Counted from the first letter of the stretch, positions 1 to 8,750 are shown. The stretch: DNA of 64,000 bases from Leeuwenhoekiella nanhaiensis (GCF_002744755.1 NZ_KZ319294.1:62001-126000), one strand, 5' to 3'. Notes: a model not told the origin generated them from the letters alone. Translations and numbers: made by a program.

Positions 1-959
1 TTATTTGTATATAATGCGCCAGTACCCAGACCCTGAGGGATGGTGGTCTTTTTTTCAAAAGTGTATTGCGCAATGGCATTAAGACCTATGTTACTTTCGA
101 GGGCTGAAGTAATCCACCAGTCGATCCCTTGCTCTTCGGCCAGTTGAATCCAGGTATCGCTGCCGCGAAAACCCCCTACCAGACTGGGTTTTAAGATGAT
201 GTACTGGGGTTTTATGTCCTGAAGTAATTCTTTCTGCCGGGCATAGCCAAAAACGCCGATTAACTCTTCATCAAGTGCGATAGGAAGCGGAGTTTGCTTA
301 CACAATTGAGCCATCGCCTGCTCCTGTCCCTGCCGTATGGGTTGCTCAATAGAATGCAGGTCAAGCGCGGCAAGACGGGTAAGTTTATCAAGTGCTTCTT
401 CAGGTTTGAAAGCTCCATTAGCATCTACCCGAAGCGTTATTTCTTCAGCGGAATAGCGTTTGCGGATGCCTTCCAGAAGTTTAATTTCGGTATCAAAATC
501 AATCGCACCTATTTTCATCTTGATGCAGTCAAAACCGGCTTCCAGCTTTTCGGCGATCTGCTCCTGCATAAACGAAGCTTCACCCATCCAGATCAGGCCG
601 TTAATTGCGATGCCTTTTTCGCCCTGCGTAAATGCCGAAGGAAATAATTCAAAGGGATTTTCAGCCTTTAAAGACCTGAAAGCCATTTCAATCCCAAACT
701 GAATACTGGGAAAACCTTCAAGGCTGTCATAAAGTTTTTGTTCCCCGAGATGAATGTTTTCACAAGCCCATTTCAATGTTTCCTCATAATCAGGCCGGTC
801 GTCTATGCTGAGTCCGCGAAGGATTCCGCATTCACCGTAGCCTACCCTCCCGGCTTCTTCGATTTTAATAAACCAGGTTTCCTTGGTATTAAGAACGCCC
901 CGCGAAGTACCGCTGGGGCGTTTAAATTCTAAAATGTGTTTTTTATAGGTCGCCTGCAC
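1..959 (-). CDS. menC: o-succinylbenzoate synthase MenC, 3' end cut by window edge
   Basis: Enolase-superfamily enzyme that dehydrates SHCHC to o-succinylbenzoate in cytoplasmic menaquinone synthesis. The minus-strand frame opens with a GTG at 957-959 (VQATYKKHILEFKRPSG) and is still open at base 1, so about 319 residues are visible and the extreme C-terminus is missing. Superfamily motifs are visible: IKMKIG with the first catalytic lysine, LRVDANGAF and LPIALDEELIG with metal-binding acids, and ILKPSLVGGF with the second lysine. No ATG lies near the start, so GTG is the probable initiator. It follows the MBL-fold gene by 11 bases and lies in one unit with menA, which supports a menaquinone role. 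Confidence 0.93.
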   Translation of the reverse strand, partial: MQATYKKHILEFKRPSGTSRGVLNTKETWFIKIEEAGRVGYGECGILRGLSIDDRPDYEETLKWACENIHLGEQKLYDSLEGFPSIQFGIEMAFRSLKAENPFELFPSAFTQGEKGIAINGLIWMGEASFMQEQIAEKLEAGFDCIKMKIGAIDFDTEIKLLEGIRKRYSAEEITLRVDANGAFKPEEALDKLTRLAALDLHSIEQPIRQGQEQAMAQLCKQTPLPIALDEELIGVFGYARQKELLQDIKPQYIILKPSLVGGFRGSDTWIQLAEEQGIDWWITSALESNIGLNAIAQYTFEKKTTIPQGLGTGALYTN

Positions 960-970
960 GCGCTTGTGAT

Positions 971-1651
971 TTAAAGAGTCATCGAATTGCCAATCTCTAA
1001 CAGCGTCAAATCTTTTTCGACTGCCTTGAAGGCCTTTTTAGCTTCCTCGTGATCGATCTCAATATAGCCAAAGGTATCGTAATGGCATCCTAAGATTTTA
1101 TCGCACTCGATAAAGTCGCTGGCGCGAACAGCGTCTGCAATTCCCATGGTGAAATTATCGCCTATGGGCAAAATCGCCAGATCGAGATCAAATTCCATCG
1201 GGATCAATTTCATATCCATCGTAAGTGCTGTATCTCCTGCCATATAAATTGTTTTTCCGGCCATCGAAAAAATAAAACCGCCGGGTTGGCCGCCATAGCT
1301 TCCGTCAGGAAATGAACTGGTATGAATGGCATTAACATATTTTACTTTCCCAAATGGAAATGCCCAGCTACCGCCGTGATTCATCGGGTGCACTTCAATG
1401 CCTTTCGCCTCGTAGTGATTGGCGATCTCAAAATTACTTACAATAGTAGCGCCGCTTTGTTTTGCAATGGCTTCGGCATCTAGAGTATGATCCTGATGCG
1501 CGTGGGTTAAAAATATATAATCGGGATTTAAGGTTTTGATATCCACTTTATCTTTGGCCAGGTCGTTTCCGGTGATAAAGGGGTCTGTGAGTATTCTTAC
1601 GTCTTCGGTTTCTATGGCAAAACAGTTTTGCCCGTAAAATGTGATTTTCAT
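971..1651 (-). CDS. UPF0173 metal-dependent hydrolase (MBL fold)
   Basis: Metallo-beta-lactamase-fold hydrolase of 226 residues, the usual length for UPF0173. The metal-binding motif THAHQDH is at residues 49-55 (H50, H52, D54, H55). GGSWAF, an AGDTAL segment near residue 140 and the late GCHYDTF histidine complete the expected metal set. ATG start at 1649-1651. The substrate of this family is not established. It sits between menA and menC with the same orientation, so co-transcription is likely, but nothing in the sequence ties it to quinone chemistry. Confidence 0.9.
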   Translation of the reverse strand: MKITFYGQNCFAIETEDVRILTDPFITGNDLAKDKVDIKTLNPDYIFLTHAHQDHTLDAEAIAKQSGATIVSNFEIANHYEAKGIEVHPMNHGGSWAFPFGKVKYVNAIHTSSFPDGSYGGQPGGFIFSMAGKTIYMAGDTALTMDMKLIPMEFDLDLAILPIGDNFTMGIADAVRASDFIECDKILGCHYDTFGYIEIDHEEAKKAFKAVEKDLTLLEIGNSMTL

Positions 1652-1756
1652 CTGTTTTAGTTTATTGTTATTATATCGTCAGATGCAATTCGCCAATTAA
1701 GACCCCTTGAAAACATCGGGATTTATAAATGGCTCATTTCATAATTCTTTTTTTAA

Positions 1757-1780
1757 TCTTTTAAATTTCGCCAAGCGAAA
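1757..1780 (-). terminator. weak hairpin after menA
   Basis: Perfect 6-bp stem TTTCGC/GCGAAA (1766-1771 and 1775-1780) with a 3-base loop. On the minus strand it is followed by a T/A-rich run. It lies 42 bases past the menA stop. The stem is short, so this could be a weak terminator or chance. Confidence 0.3.
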
Positions 1781-1821
1781 GCAGATCAAAAAATCCTGTA
1801 CGATAAGTTTTCGTTAAAATG

Positions 1822-2724
1822 CTAAAACAAAAACCCCAGAGCGAATAAAATCGAAAAGAAAAAGGTAGAAAGCGCAACTTTTTTAAGTTCGGGATCCAAT
1901 AGCGCCGGACTCACATTGCGCATCACGTAGACCAAATGCTTAATCAGAATAGCAAACACTAGCAAGGCAACTGAAGACCATTTCCAGGTATTGGTAAGGT
2001 AAAAGAACAGCAGAGCGGCTAAAAAGGCAATACCGATAAGCGCATAATGGTAAAATTTGACCTTTTTTTCGCCCATAATGACTGCCAGTGTATTTTTATT
2101 GACGCGTGCATCGCTTTGGCGGTCTCTCATATTGTTCAGGTTGAGCACCGCAACACTCAGCAGGCCAATAGTTGTGGCCGGTAGAAGAACCTCAAAATTC
2201 CACTCCTGAGTAAACATATAATAGGTACCTTTTACAGCCACAAGCCCAAAAAACACAAACACAAAAAAGTCACCCAAACCTCGATAACCGTAAGCCCCGC
2301 GACCAACCGTATATTTTACCGCAGCGATAATCGCCGAAAGTCCCAGAATAAAAAAAACTAGCGATTTCAGAAACTCGTCAGCCCCAAAAGCCGTATAGAT
2401 AAGCGCCAGACTCAAAAACGAAGTAACCAAAGCCGTAAAAATAATCCCCTTCTTGAGTTGTGCGGCTGTGAGGAGTCCGCTTTGCATCGCCCGTGCAGGC
2501 CCTATGCGCTCGTCATTATCAGTCCCCTTTACGCCATCGCCATAATCGTTAGCAAAATTAGACAGGATCTGAAAACCCAGAGTAGCCAGCAAAGCCAAAA
2601 CGCAAATATCCCAACGAAACGCCCCTGCATTATAGGCCAAAGCACTACCCACAATAATACCGGAGATCGACAAAGGCAGCGTACGCAAACGGGCGGCAGA
2701 GACCCAGGCTTTAACTCGTGTCAT
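1822..2724 (-). CDS. menA: 1,4-dihydroxy-2-naphthoate polyprenyltransferase MenA
   Basis: UbiA-family membrane prenyltransferase of 300 residues that attaches the isoprenoid tail to 1,4-dihydroxy-2-naphthoate, giving demethylmenaquinone. The aspartate-rich prenyl-diphosphate motif NFANDYGDGVKGTD lies at about residues 56-69. A second conserved segment (LNNMRDRQSDARVNKNTLAV) is near residue 195. About eight or nine hydrophobic segments are visible. A longer frame runs to 2808, but I chose the ATG at 2722-2724 because MTRVKAWVSAARLRTLP is the normal family N-terminus and a TAnnTTTG box lies just upstream, inside the longer frame. Confidence 0.93.
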   Translation of the reverse strand: MTRVKAWVSAARLRTLPLSISGIIVGSALAYNAGAFRWDICVLALLATLGFQILSNFANDYGDGVKGTDNDERIGPARAMQSGLLTAAQLKKGIIFTALVTSFLSLALIYTAFGADEFLKSLVFFILGLSAIIAAVKYTVGRGAYGYRGLGDFFVFVFFGLVAVKGTYYMFTQEWNFEVLLPATTIGLLSVAVLNLNNMRDRQSDARVNKNTLAVIMGEKKVKFYHYALIGIAFLAALLFFYLTNTWKWSSVALLVFAILIKHLVYVMRNVSPALLDPELKKVALSTFFFSILFALGFLF

Positions 2725-2740
2725 AAATCTAATTTGATTG

Positions 2741-2748
2741 CAAAAGTA
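2741..2748 (-). promoter_or_regulatory. candidate menA promoter (-7 box)
   Basis: The minus strand reads TACTTTTG, a perfect match to the Bacteroidota -7 consensus TAnnTTTG, 17 bases upstream of the chosen menA ATG. No clear TTG is seen at the -33 position. It also argues against the longer menA start. Confidence 0.45.
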
Positions 2749-2913
2749 AACTTTCTGTACGCTATTTAAAATCTGAAAAATGAAAGTGCCCAGGGGGCAA
2801 ACCCACAACGTATTACAGAAAGTTATGTATTGATTTCAAAGGGAGCCTCCTGGCATTGTTCCTTTTGGCGAAGCCAATCAAAGTGTCTTTCTCTAAAAAG
2901 CATTCCGAAAGCG

Positions 2914-2943
2914 TTGTAGCCCGTAAATAAATGCTTATTTTTC
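2914..2943 (+). promoter_or_regulatory. candidate promoter for the GH13 pair
   Basis: TTG (2914-2916), 19-base spacer, TATTTTTC (2936-2943). This matches the Bacteroidota TTG-N19-TAnnTTTG pattern with one mismatch in the -7 box. Transcription would start near 2950, which supports translation from the ATG at 2964 rather than at 2931. Confidence 0.4.
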
Positions 2944-2963
2944 GGTTACTCTTTACCAGAATT

Positions 2964-4631
2964 ATGCGAAAACTTTCTATTTATTTGATTTGCGGCTTTT
3001 GGCTTTGCATCAGCTGCAAAAATGAAACCGCTCCGGCAGAGCCCGAAGCACATTCAGAAACTGCCGATACCTTTGTTTGGGAAGCTGCCAACCTGTACTT
3101 TTTACTAACAGACCGTTTTCATAACGGCAATACTGCAAATGATTTAAACTTGAGTCGGGACGCAGAAACCGGAGTTTTACGAGGTTTTGAAGGTGGCGAT
3201 CTTGCCGGTATTACCCAAAAAATCGAAGAAGGCTATTTTACTGATTTAGGAATCAACGCGATCTGGTTTACGCCTGTTGTAGAGCAGATTCACGGCGCTG
3301 TTGATGAAGGAACCGGCAACACCTATGCCTATCACGGGTATTGGGCTAAAGACTGGACGGCACTCGACCCTAATTTTGGCACCTATGAAGAGCTGGAAAC
3401 CCTGATCAAAACCGCTCATGCTAAGGACATTCGCATCGTGATGGATGTGGTGTTGAATCATACCGGGCCGGTGACCGACGATGATCCGTTTTGGGGCGAG
3501 AGCTGGGCCATTCAAAAGCCCCAGTGCACCTATCAGGGTTATGAAACTACAGTTCCCTGCACGCTGGTGGCCAATTTACCCGACATCAAAACCGCAAGTA
3601 CCGAAGAAGTGGAATTACCCGAATTTTTGGTCGAAAAATGGAAAAAAGAAGGCCGTTACGAGACCGAAATTCAGGAACTGGAAAACTATTTTACTACAAA
3701 CAACCTTCCCCGCACGCCGCGAAACTACCTCATCAAATGGCTTACCGATTATGTGCGCGAACTAGGCATTGACGCCTTTCGGGTGGATACGGTAAAACAC
3801 GTGGACGAAAGTGCCTGGGCTGATCTCAGAACTCAGGCTGACCTGGCCTTTGCAGACTGGAAAGAGAAGAACCCCAACGAAGTTTTGGATGACAACACCT
3901 TTTTCATGCTCGGCGAGGTTTACGGCTATGGCATTGGCGGCGGTCGCGATTATAACTTTGGCGACAAGACGGTTGACTATTTTGCAAATGGGTTTGACAA
4001 CCTCATCAATTTTCAGTTTAAGTATGATGCCAAGGGCGATTATGAAACCATGTTTAAAGACTATGATTCGATACTGCATCACAGCTTAGAAGGTAAAAGC
4101 ATTTTAAATTATGCCACCTCACACGATGACGGTGATCCTTTTGATAAAGATCGAATCAAAGCTTACGAAACCGGCACCAAACTTCTGTTAACTCCGGGGC
4201 TTTCTCAGGTGTATTACGGGGACGAAATTGCCCGGCCTTTGATAATTGAAGGAGCTCAAGGAGATGCCAACCTCCGCGGAAACATGCCCTGGTCGCTTTT
4301 AGATTCGACCGAAACGAAACAGGTCCTGACGCACTGGCAAAGGTTGGGACGCTTCCGCAGGGATCATCCTGCTGTAGGCGCGGGTCGTCATGAGATGCTT
4401 CAGCAGGAGCCTTATGTTTTTTCCAGAACTTTTGACAAAGACGATCTTAAAGACACGGTGGTCATTGGCCTTGATTTGCCTAAAGGCGAAAAAAGCATTC
4501 CTGTCGCTAAGCTTTTCGCCGAAGGCTCAACCTTAAAAGACACCTATTCCAATACCGAAGTACCCGTTCAAAACGGGATGGTAAAACTCAACACTCCCGA
4601 AACGATTGTTTTACTTGAAAAAACAAAATGA
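2964..4631 (+). CDS. secreted MalS-like alpha-amylase (GH13), lipoprotein
   Basis: Endo-acting glycoside hydrolase for alpha-1,4-glucans, 555 residues from the chosen ATG. The N-terminus MRKLSIYLICGFWLCISC is a lipoprotein signal with the lipid-bearing Cys at residue 18. All GH13 catalytic sites are visible: DVVLNHTGP, FRVDTVKHV (nucleophile D275), MLGEVYG (acid/base E318) and SHDD (transition-state D388). Stretches such as VEQIHGAVDEGTGNTYAYHGYWAKDW and LPDIKTAST resemble periplasmic E. coli MalS, so I place it near subfamily GH13_19. It overlaps the next gene by ATGA. No SusC/SusD pair is beside it, so this is not a classical starch-utilisation locus. Confidence 0.88.
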   Translation: MRKLSIYLICGFWLCISCKNETAPAEPEAHSETADTFVWEAANLYFLLTDRFHNGNTANDLNLSRDAETGVLRGFEGGDLAGITQKIEEGYFTDLGINAIWFTPVVEQIHGAVDEGTGNTYAYHGYWAKDWTALDPNFGTYEELETLIKTAHAKDIRIVMDVVLNHTGPVTDDDPFWGESWAIQKPQCTYQGYETTVPCTLVANLPDIKTASTEEVELPEFLVEKWKKEGRYETEIQELENYFTTNNLPRTPRNYLIKWLTDYVRELGIDAFRVDTVKHVDESAWADLRTQADLAFADWKEKNPNEVLDDNTFFMLGEVYGYGIGGGRDYNFGDKTVDYFANGFDNLINFQFKYDAKGDYETMFKDYDSILHHSLEGKSILNYATSHDDGDPFDKDRIKAYETGTKLLLTPGLSQVYYGDEIARPLIIEGAQGDANLRGNMPWSLLDSTETKQVLTHWQRLGRFRRDHPAVGAGRHEMLQQEPYVFSRTFDKDDLKDTVVIGLDLPKGEKSIPVAKLFAEGSTLKDTYSNTEVPVQNGMVKLNTPETIVLLEKTK

Positions 4632-6379
4632 TGAAGAAAATTACACTGCTTTGCCTCGTACTGCTATCCCTTTACAGTTGTGCAGAGAAAAAGGAAAAAA
4701 CACCTATGCAAACCAATCAGGAAGACGAACTGGACAAAAAATGGTGGAAAGAAGCCATTGTTTATCAGATTTATCCCCGCAGTTTCCAGGATACCGATGG
4801 TGACGGCGTGGGTGACCTCAAAGGAATTATCGAGCGTCTGGACTATGTAAAAAGCCTGGGCGTTACGGCTGTGTGGCTCAATCCCATCTACAGTTCGCCC
4901 AACGACGACAATGGTTATGACGTAAGCGATTACCGGGACATCATGAGCGATTTTGGAACGATGGAAGATTTTGACACGATGCTTGCCGAAATGCACGCCC
5001 GCGACATCAAACTGGTAATGGATATTGTGGTTAATCACAGCAGTGACGAGCACCCGTGGTTTAAAGAAAGCCGCAGTTCGCGCGACAATCCCTATCGCGA
5101 TTATTACCATTGGTGGCCTGCCGAAAAAGGAGAGCCGCCCTACCGCTACAGTCTTTTTGATGCTGAAGGAAACGCCTGGAAATACGACGAGCAGACTGAT
5201 GCCTATTACCTGCACTACTTCTCTCAAAAACAGCCCGATCTCAACTGGGAAAACCCAAAAGTGCGTCAGGAAGTCTATGATATTATGAAGTTTTGGGCAG
5301 ATAAAGGGGTTGATGGTTTTAGATTGGATGCGTTTCAGTTTGCGGCCAAAGACACCACGTTTCCGAAGTTTCCCGATGGTTTTGAGAAAAACTTTATTCA
5401 GTATTACGCCGTGCAGGAGGGTTTGCACGATTACTTGAAGGAAATGAATGCGGAAGTCTTCAGCAAATACGATGTTATGAGTGTTGCTGAAGGTGCCGGG
5501 CGAACGCTGGAGGAAGCTCACGAACTCGTAGATGCAGACCGAAACGAGATCAATATGGCGTATGCTTTTGACGGGGTAGATATTCCGAAAGTGGATGGAT
5601 ACGAACTGGCAACCTTTAAAGAAACCTTTACCAAATGGGACAGCGCCTTCGCTAAAAAGGGATGGATTTCGATTTTTCTTTCCAATCACGATCAGGCGCG
5701 TATGGTAAGTCGTTATGCTAATGATAGTTTACCCTTCAGGGCTCCGTCTGCAAAAATGTTGAACACCTTTATCCTGAGTATGCGTGGTACGCCCTATTGC
5801 TATTTTGGAGACGAATTGGGGATGACCAATAATCCTAAATTGCAGGAGATTGAAGATTTTAAAGATATCGCTGCCATAAATGGGTATAAAAAAGCACAGA
5901 AGCAAGGCGAAGATATGGATGAGTATATGCGTAACCTGCGTTTTGGCTCGAGAGACCATGGTCGTACGCCTATGCAGTGGGATGATTCTCAAAACGCCGG
6001 CTTCACTACAGGTACGCCCTGGCTCCCTTTAAATCCGAATTATACCACCGTTAATGTTCAGGCGGAAGAAGAAAACCCGCAAAGTGTGCTGAATCATTTC
6101 AAAAAAATGACCGCATTACGCAAAAACAATGAAGTTTTGATTTACGGTGATTACGAACTCATACAAAAAGAACATAAACAGGTTTATGCCTACACCCGAA
6201 GTCTGGATAATCAAAATATGATGGTGCTGCTTAATTTTAGCGACACCGAGGCAGCTGTGGGCATTAATGATTTGCATACCTATGGCGATCCGCTGATCAA
6301 CAATTACGACAGCTTTGAAAAAACCGGAACCAGCGCCGTACTCAAACCTTATCAGGCTGTGATTTTGGCAAAGAATTAA
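4628..6379 (+). CDS. alpha-glucosidase (GH13, oligo-1,6-glucosidase type), lipoprotein
   Basis: Exo-acting alpha-glucosidase of 583 residues. Lipoprotein signal MMKKITLLCLVLLSLYSC, with Cys18. The GH13 barrel begins at WWKEAIVYQIYPRSF near residue 39. Visible catalytic sites are DIVVNHSSDEHPWF, GFRLDAF (nucleophile D234), VAEGAG (acid/base E288) and SNHDQ (D355). The QPDLNWENP segment is typical of GH13_31-like enzymes. Residue 235, just after the nucleophile, is Ala; Val is common there in isomaltose-preferring members and Ala or Thr in alpha-1,4-preferring ones. The start overlaps the preceding amylase stop (ATGA). The two enzymes probably act in sequence, amylase making oligosaccharides and this one releasing glucose. 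Confidence 0.9.
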   Translation: MMKKITLLCLVLLSLYSCAEKKEKTPMQTNQEDELDKKWWKEAIVYQIYPRSFQDTDGDGVGDLKGIIERLDYVKSLGVTAVWLNPIYSSPNDDNGYDVSDYRDIMSDFGTMEDFDTMLAEMHARDIKLVMDIVVNHSSDEHPWFKESRSSRDNPYRDYYHWWPAEKGEPPYRYSLFDAEGNAWKYDEQTDAYYLHYFSQKQPDLNWENPKVRQEVYDIMKFWADKGVDGFRLDAFQFAAKDTTFPKFPDGFEKNFIQYYAVQEGLHDYLKEMNAEVFSKYDVMSVAEGAGRTLEEAHELVDADRNEINMAYAFDGVDIPKVDGYELATFKETFTKWDSAFAKKGWISIFLSNHDQARMVSRYANDSLPFRAPSAKMLNTFILSMRGTPYCYFGDELGMTNNPKLQEIEDFKDIAAINGYKKAQKQGEDMDEYMRNLRFGSRDHGRTPMQWDDSQNAGFTTGTPWLPLNPNYTTVNVQAEEENPQSVLNHFKKMTALRKNNEVLIYGDYELIQKEHKQVYAYTRSLDNQNMMVLLNFSDTEAAVGINDLHTYGDPLINNYDSFEKTGTSAVLKPYQAVILAKN

Positions 6380-6467
6380 GGCTGAATTAACTACTATTTA
6401 AGACCTGCTCAAGAAGAATCTGTACGTGCCCGTTGTACCTTGTTAAACTAACAGGAAACAACGACTT

Positions 6468-7004
6468 ATGGATTCTTCTTATTTTTTCAGAAATGACGAT
6501 CTTATTCTGGAATCGGTGCTGGGTACCGTGCTCATTTTTATCCTTATAGTAATACTCACCCGCATTTTTGGGCTGAAAAGTTTCAGCAAAATGACCGGCT
6601 TTGATTTTGTGATTACCGTAGCCATTGGTAGTATTCTGGGGATGAGTATCAACTCAAGCAAACCTTCCATTTTACTGGGAGCGGTCATTCTTATTGCGCT
6701 CTTTAGCCTGAATTATTTAGTAACCCTGTTGCGTTTCAAATCTGAAAAAGCAGAAGATCTTATTGACAACGATCCCCTGCTCCTGATGGAAAATGGCGAG
6801 GTTATCTGGGATAATATGAAAGCCAGCAAGGTCACCGAAGCAGAACTTCAGTCAAAATTACGGGAAGCGAATGTCATTAGGCTTTCTGAAGTAAAAGCCG
6901 TAATTCTCGAAACCACCGGCGAAATCAGCGTTATGCATACCACAGACGAGACGCTGCAACTGGAGGACTATATTATGGGAGATGTAAAACGAAAACACGC
7001 TTAA
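6468..7004 (+). CDS. DUF421 (YetF/YcaP-like) membrane protein
   Basis: 178-residue protein with three hydrophobic segments (about residues 13-33, 43-60 and 66-85) followed by a soluble alpha/beta C-terminal domain. The segment GFDFVITVAIGSILGMSI and the C-terminal NGEVIWDNMKASKVTEAEL are typical of DUF421. The function is not settled; relatives are linked to envelope or stress phenotypes. It is 10 bases upstream of the CIA30 gene and 88 bases after the alpha-glucosidase. Confidence 0.85.
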   Translation: MDSSYFFRNDDLILESVLGTVLIFILIVILTRIFGLKSFSKMTGFDFVITVAIGSILGMSINSSKPSILLGAVILIALFSLNYLVTLLRFKSEKAEDLIDNDPLLLMENGEVIWDNMKASKVTEAELQSKLREANVIRLSEVKAVILETTGEISVMHTTDETLQLEDYIMGDVKRKHA

Positions 7005-7014
7005 AATCACGATT

Positions 7015-7542
7015 ATGAAATCAGTTGTTATCCTTATACTATTTGCTACTATGAACACCGTTATTTTCAACTTTTCAAACGAAAGCGATATTTCAAACTG
7101 GCGTGTCGTAAATGATACGGTTATGGGCGGTGTGTCTAATGCAGACTTTCAGCTCAACGAAGCCGGCAACGGTGAATTTACGGGTTATGTTTCGCTTGAA
7201 AATAACGGCGGATTCTCTTCGGTACAATATGCCTTCAACCCACTTAAGGTTTCTCCAGAAGACGTTATTGAAATACGCGTTAAAGGAGATGGTAAAACCT
7301 ACCAGTTTCGGGTTAAAGACCGTACCTCAACCCGTCACTCTTATATTTCAGAATTTACCACTACTGGAGCGTGGCAAACCCTGCGTATCCCTTTAAAGAA
7401 TATGTATCCGCAATTTCGTGGACAACGCCTGCGAAGACCCAATTTCGATAAAGATCAAATCGAGCAGATCACCTTTTTGATCGGAAATGGGAAAGCGCAG
7501 GATTTTAAGCTGCTTATTGAAAGCATTGCTATTGCAGACTAA
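7015..7542 (+). CDS. CIA30-family protein
   Basis: 175 residues, nearly all one CIA30 (NADH:ubiquinone oxidoreductase intermediate-associated protein 30) beta-sandwich domain. Typical blocks are ISNWRVVNDTVMGGVSNADF near residues 26-45, GGFSSVQY, and WQTLRIPLKNMYPQFRG. Bacterial members have no fixed role. The first ATG adds a short hydrophobic stretch; a second ATG at residue 13 (7051) would give a leaderless domain and is the main alternative. It is probably co-transcribed with the DUF421 gene. Confidence 0.85.
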   Translation: MKSVVILILFATMNTVIFNFSNESDISNWRVVNDTVMGGVSNADFQLNEAGNGEFTGYVSLENNGGFSSVQYAFNPLKVSPEDVIEIRVKGDGKTYQFRVKDRTSTRHSYISEFTTTGAWQTLRIPLKNMYPQFRGQRLRRPNFDKDQIEQITFLIGNGKAQDFKLLIESIAIAD

Positions 7543-7606
7543 TTTCTAAAGAAAACTTTAACGCGGTCTCTTACCATAGGTCAACTTCGTTTTCAGGAGC
7601 ACAGGG

Positions 7607-7614
7607 TACCTTTG
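7607..7614 (+). promoter_or_regulatory. candidate -7 box for the DJ-1/PfpI gene
   Basis: TACCTTTG is a perfect TAnnTTTG match 55 bases upstream of the ATG at 7669. The expected -33 TTG is only TTC, in context CTTCG near 7585. Confidence 0.4.
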
Positions 7615-7668
7615 TTTTGAATTAATAACGCAACAGGCAAATTTCATTTGCTTCTAAAATACACTATT

Positions 7669-8349
7669 ATGAAAAAAGTACTTTTTGTTTTAACAAGTCA
7701 CGATAAATTAGGAGACACCGGTAAAAAAACCGGTTTTTGGATTGAAGAATTCGCTGCTCCCTACTATTTTCTGCACGATAAAGATGTAGATATAACACTC
7801 GCATCTCCAAAAGGTGGTCAACCCCCTATTGACCCTTCAAGTGAAACAGAAGACGCGCAAACCGAAGCGACCAAACGTTTTAATAAAGACGAGGCGCTTC
7901 AACAAAAACTGTCTTCCACGTTAAAACTAGACAGCGTAGATCAGGAAGGTTTTGATGCTATTTTTTACCCAGGTGGTCACGGTCCGCTATGGGATCTTGC
8001 AGAAGACAAAGATTCTATAGCGCTTATCGAATCCTTTTACAACCACAACAAGCCTGTGAGTGCTGTATGCCACGCTCCTGCAGTGTTTAAGCACGTAAAA
8101 GACAAGGACGGAAACTATCTGGTAAAAGGTAAAAAAGTTACCGGTTTTACCAATAGTGAAGAGGAAGCGGTACAATTAACCGATGTCGTACCCTTTTTGG
8201 TTGAAGATATGCTGAAAGAACGCGGCGCATTGTATGCAAAAGGTGACGATTGGTCTGTATTCACTCAGGAAGATGGTCTTTTAATAACCGGACAAAACCC
8301 GGCTTCTTCAGAAAAAGTAGCTGAGATTTTATTAGCTAAAATTTCCTAG
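7669..8349 (+). CDS. DJ-1/PfpI-family type-1 glutamine amidotransferase-like protein
   Basis: 226-residue protein of the Hsp31-like branch, whose members act as glyoxalase III/deglycase or chaperone. The nucleophile elbow AVCHAPAVF contains C134-H135. The partner acid is in TGFWIEE (E26 or E27), and FYPGGHGPLWDL near residues 99-110 is the conserved glycine loop. The ATG at 7669 gives the normal MKKVLFVLTS N-terminus; an upstream start would add seven unrelated residues. The gene has its own promoter-like box and a strong terminator right after the stop. Confidence 0.9.
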   Translation: MKKVLFVLTSHDKLGDTGKKTGFWIEEFAAPYYFLHDKDVDITLASPKGGQPPIDPSSETEDAQTEATKRFNKDEALQQKLSSTLKLDSVDQEGFDAIFYPGGHGPLWDLAEDKDSIALIESFYNHNKPVSAVCHAPAVFKHVKDKDGNYLVKGKKVTGFTNSEEEAVQLTDVVPFLVEDMLKERGALYAKGDDWSVFTQEDGLLITGQNPASSEKVAEILLAKIS

Positions 8350-8370
8350 TAGCGGAAAAATACGATCTAA

Positions 8371-8396
8371 AAAAGGGCTTCGAATGAAGCCCTTTT
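8371..8396. terminator. rho-independent terminator, copy 1 of a duplicated one
   Basis: Stem AAAAGGGCTTC/GAAGCCCTTTT (8371-8381 and 8386-8396), GAAT loop, T run to 8397. A-rich on the left and T-rich on the right, so it can serve both strands. It is closely similar to the hairpin at 10899-10922 and, like it, is followed by the nitronate-monooxygenase C-terminus. Confidence 0.85.
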
Positions 8397-8409
8397 TACT
8401 TTTTAGAAT

Positions 8410-8541
8410 TTAGAGCAACATCATTTGCTTTTTCGCCTGCTCAAAATCGATGATTAATTCTTCGATTACCTCAGCTACGGGTTTGATATCGTGAATGAGG
8501 TGATCACCCGGGCTATTTGAAAATTGTTCTTCAGTATTCAT
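8410..8541 (-). pseudogene. internally deleted relic of the nitronate monooxygenase gene
   Basis: The minus-strand ATG at 8539-8541 opens a 43-codon frame ending KPVAEVIEELIIDFEQ...MMLL, identical over its last 29 residues to the C-terminus of the enzyme encoded at 10935-11873. Bases 8410-8499 match 10935-11024 with three differences, all synonymous third-position changes. At 8496-8505 the sequence switches to TGAGGTGATC, which matches the start of the same gene (11856-11865), then TATTTGAAAATTG, close to 11867-11878. This looks like loss of about 830 bases of gene interior at a TGAG microhomology. A tiny expressed protein cannot be excluded. Confidence 0.75.
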
Positions 8542-8750
8542 TTATAGAGCGACTTGTTGCAAAAGGAAATCAGACTGAATTTTCTGCAAAATAAAAAACG
8601 AGTAGTAAAATACCAGAATTGCAACCTGCTTCGATTTAAACCTTTATGTCCAAGCAGGATAGAACAGGTTACCGCTTTTAATCTCCTTCACTATTTTTAG
8701 ATACTTTTTAACGTAAGCGATATCGATTTCGTTTTTAAAAGATTTAATAG

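Noticed and set aside
4664-5689. 341-codon open frame on the minus strand
   Set aside because: It lies entirely inside the alpha-glucosidase gene, antisense to it, with no recognisable domain and odd composition. The plus-strand frame has all GH13 catalytic motifs.
7015-7542. respiratory complex I assembly factor
   Set aside because: The CIA30 name comes from the mitochondrial protein. No complex I genes are near, and bacterial members are not shown to do this.
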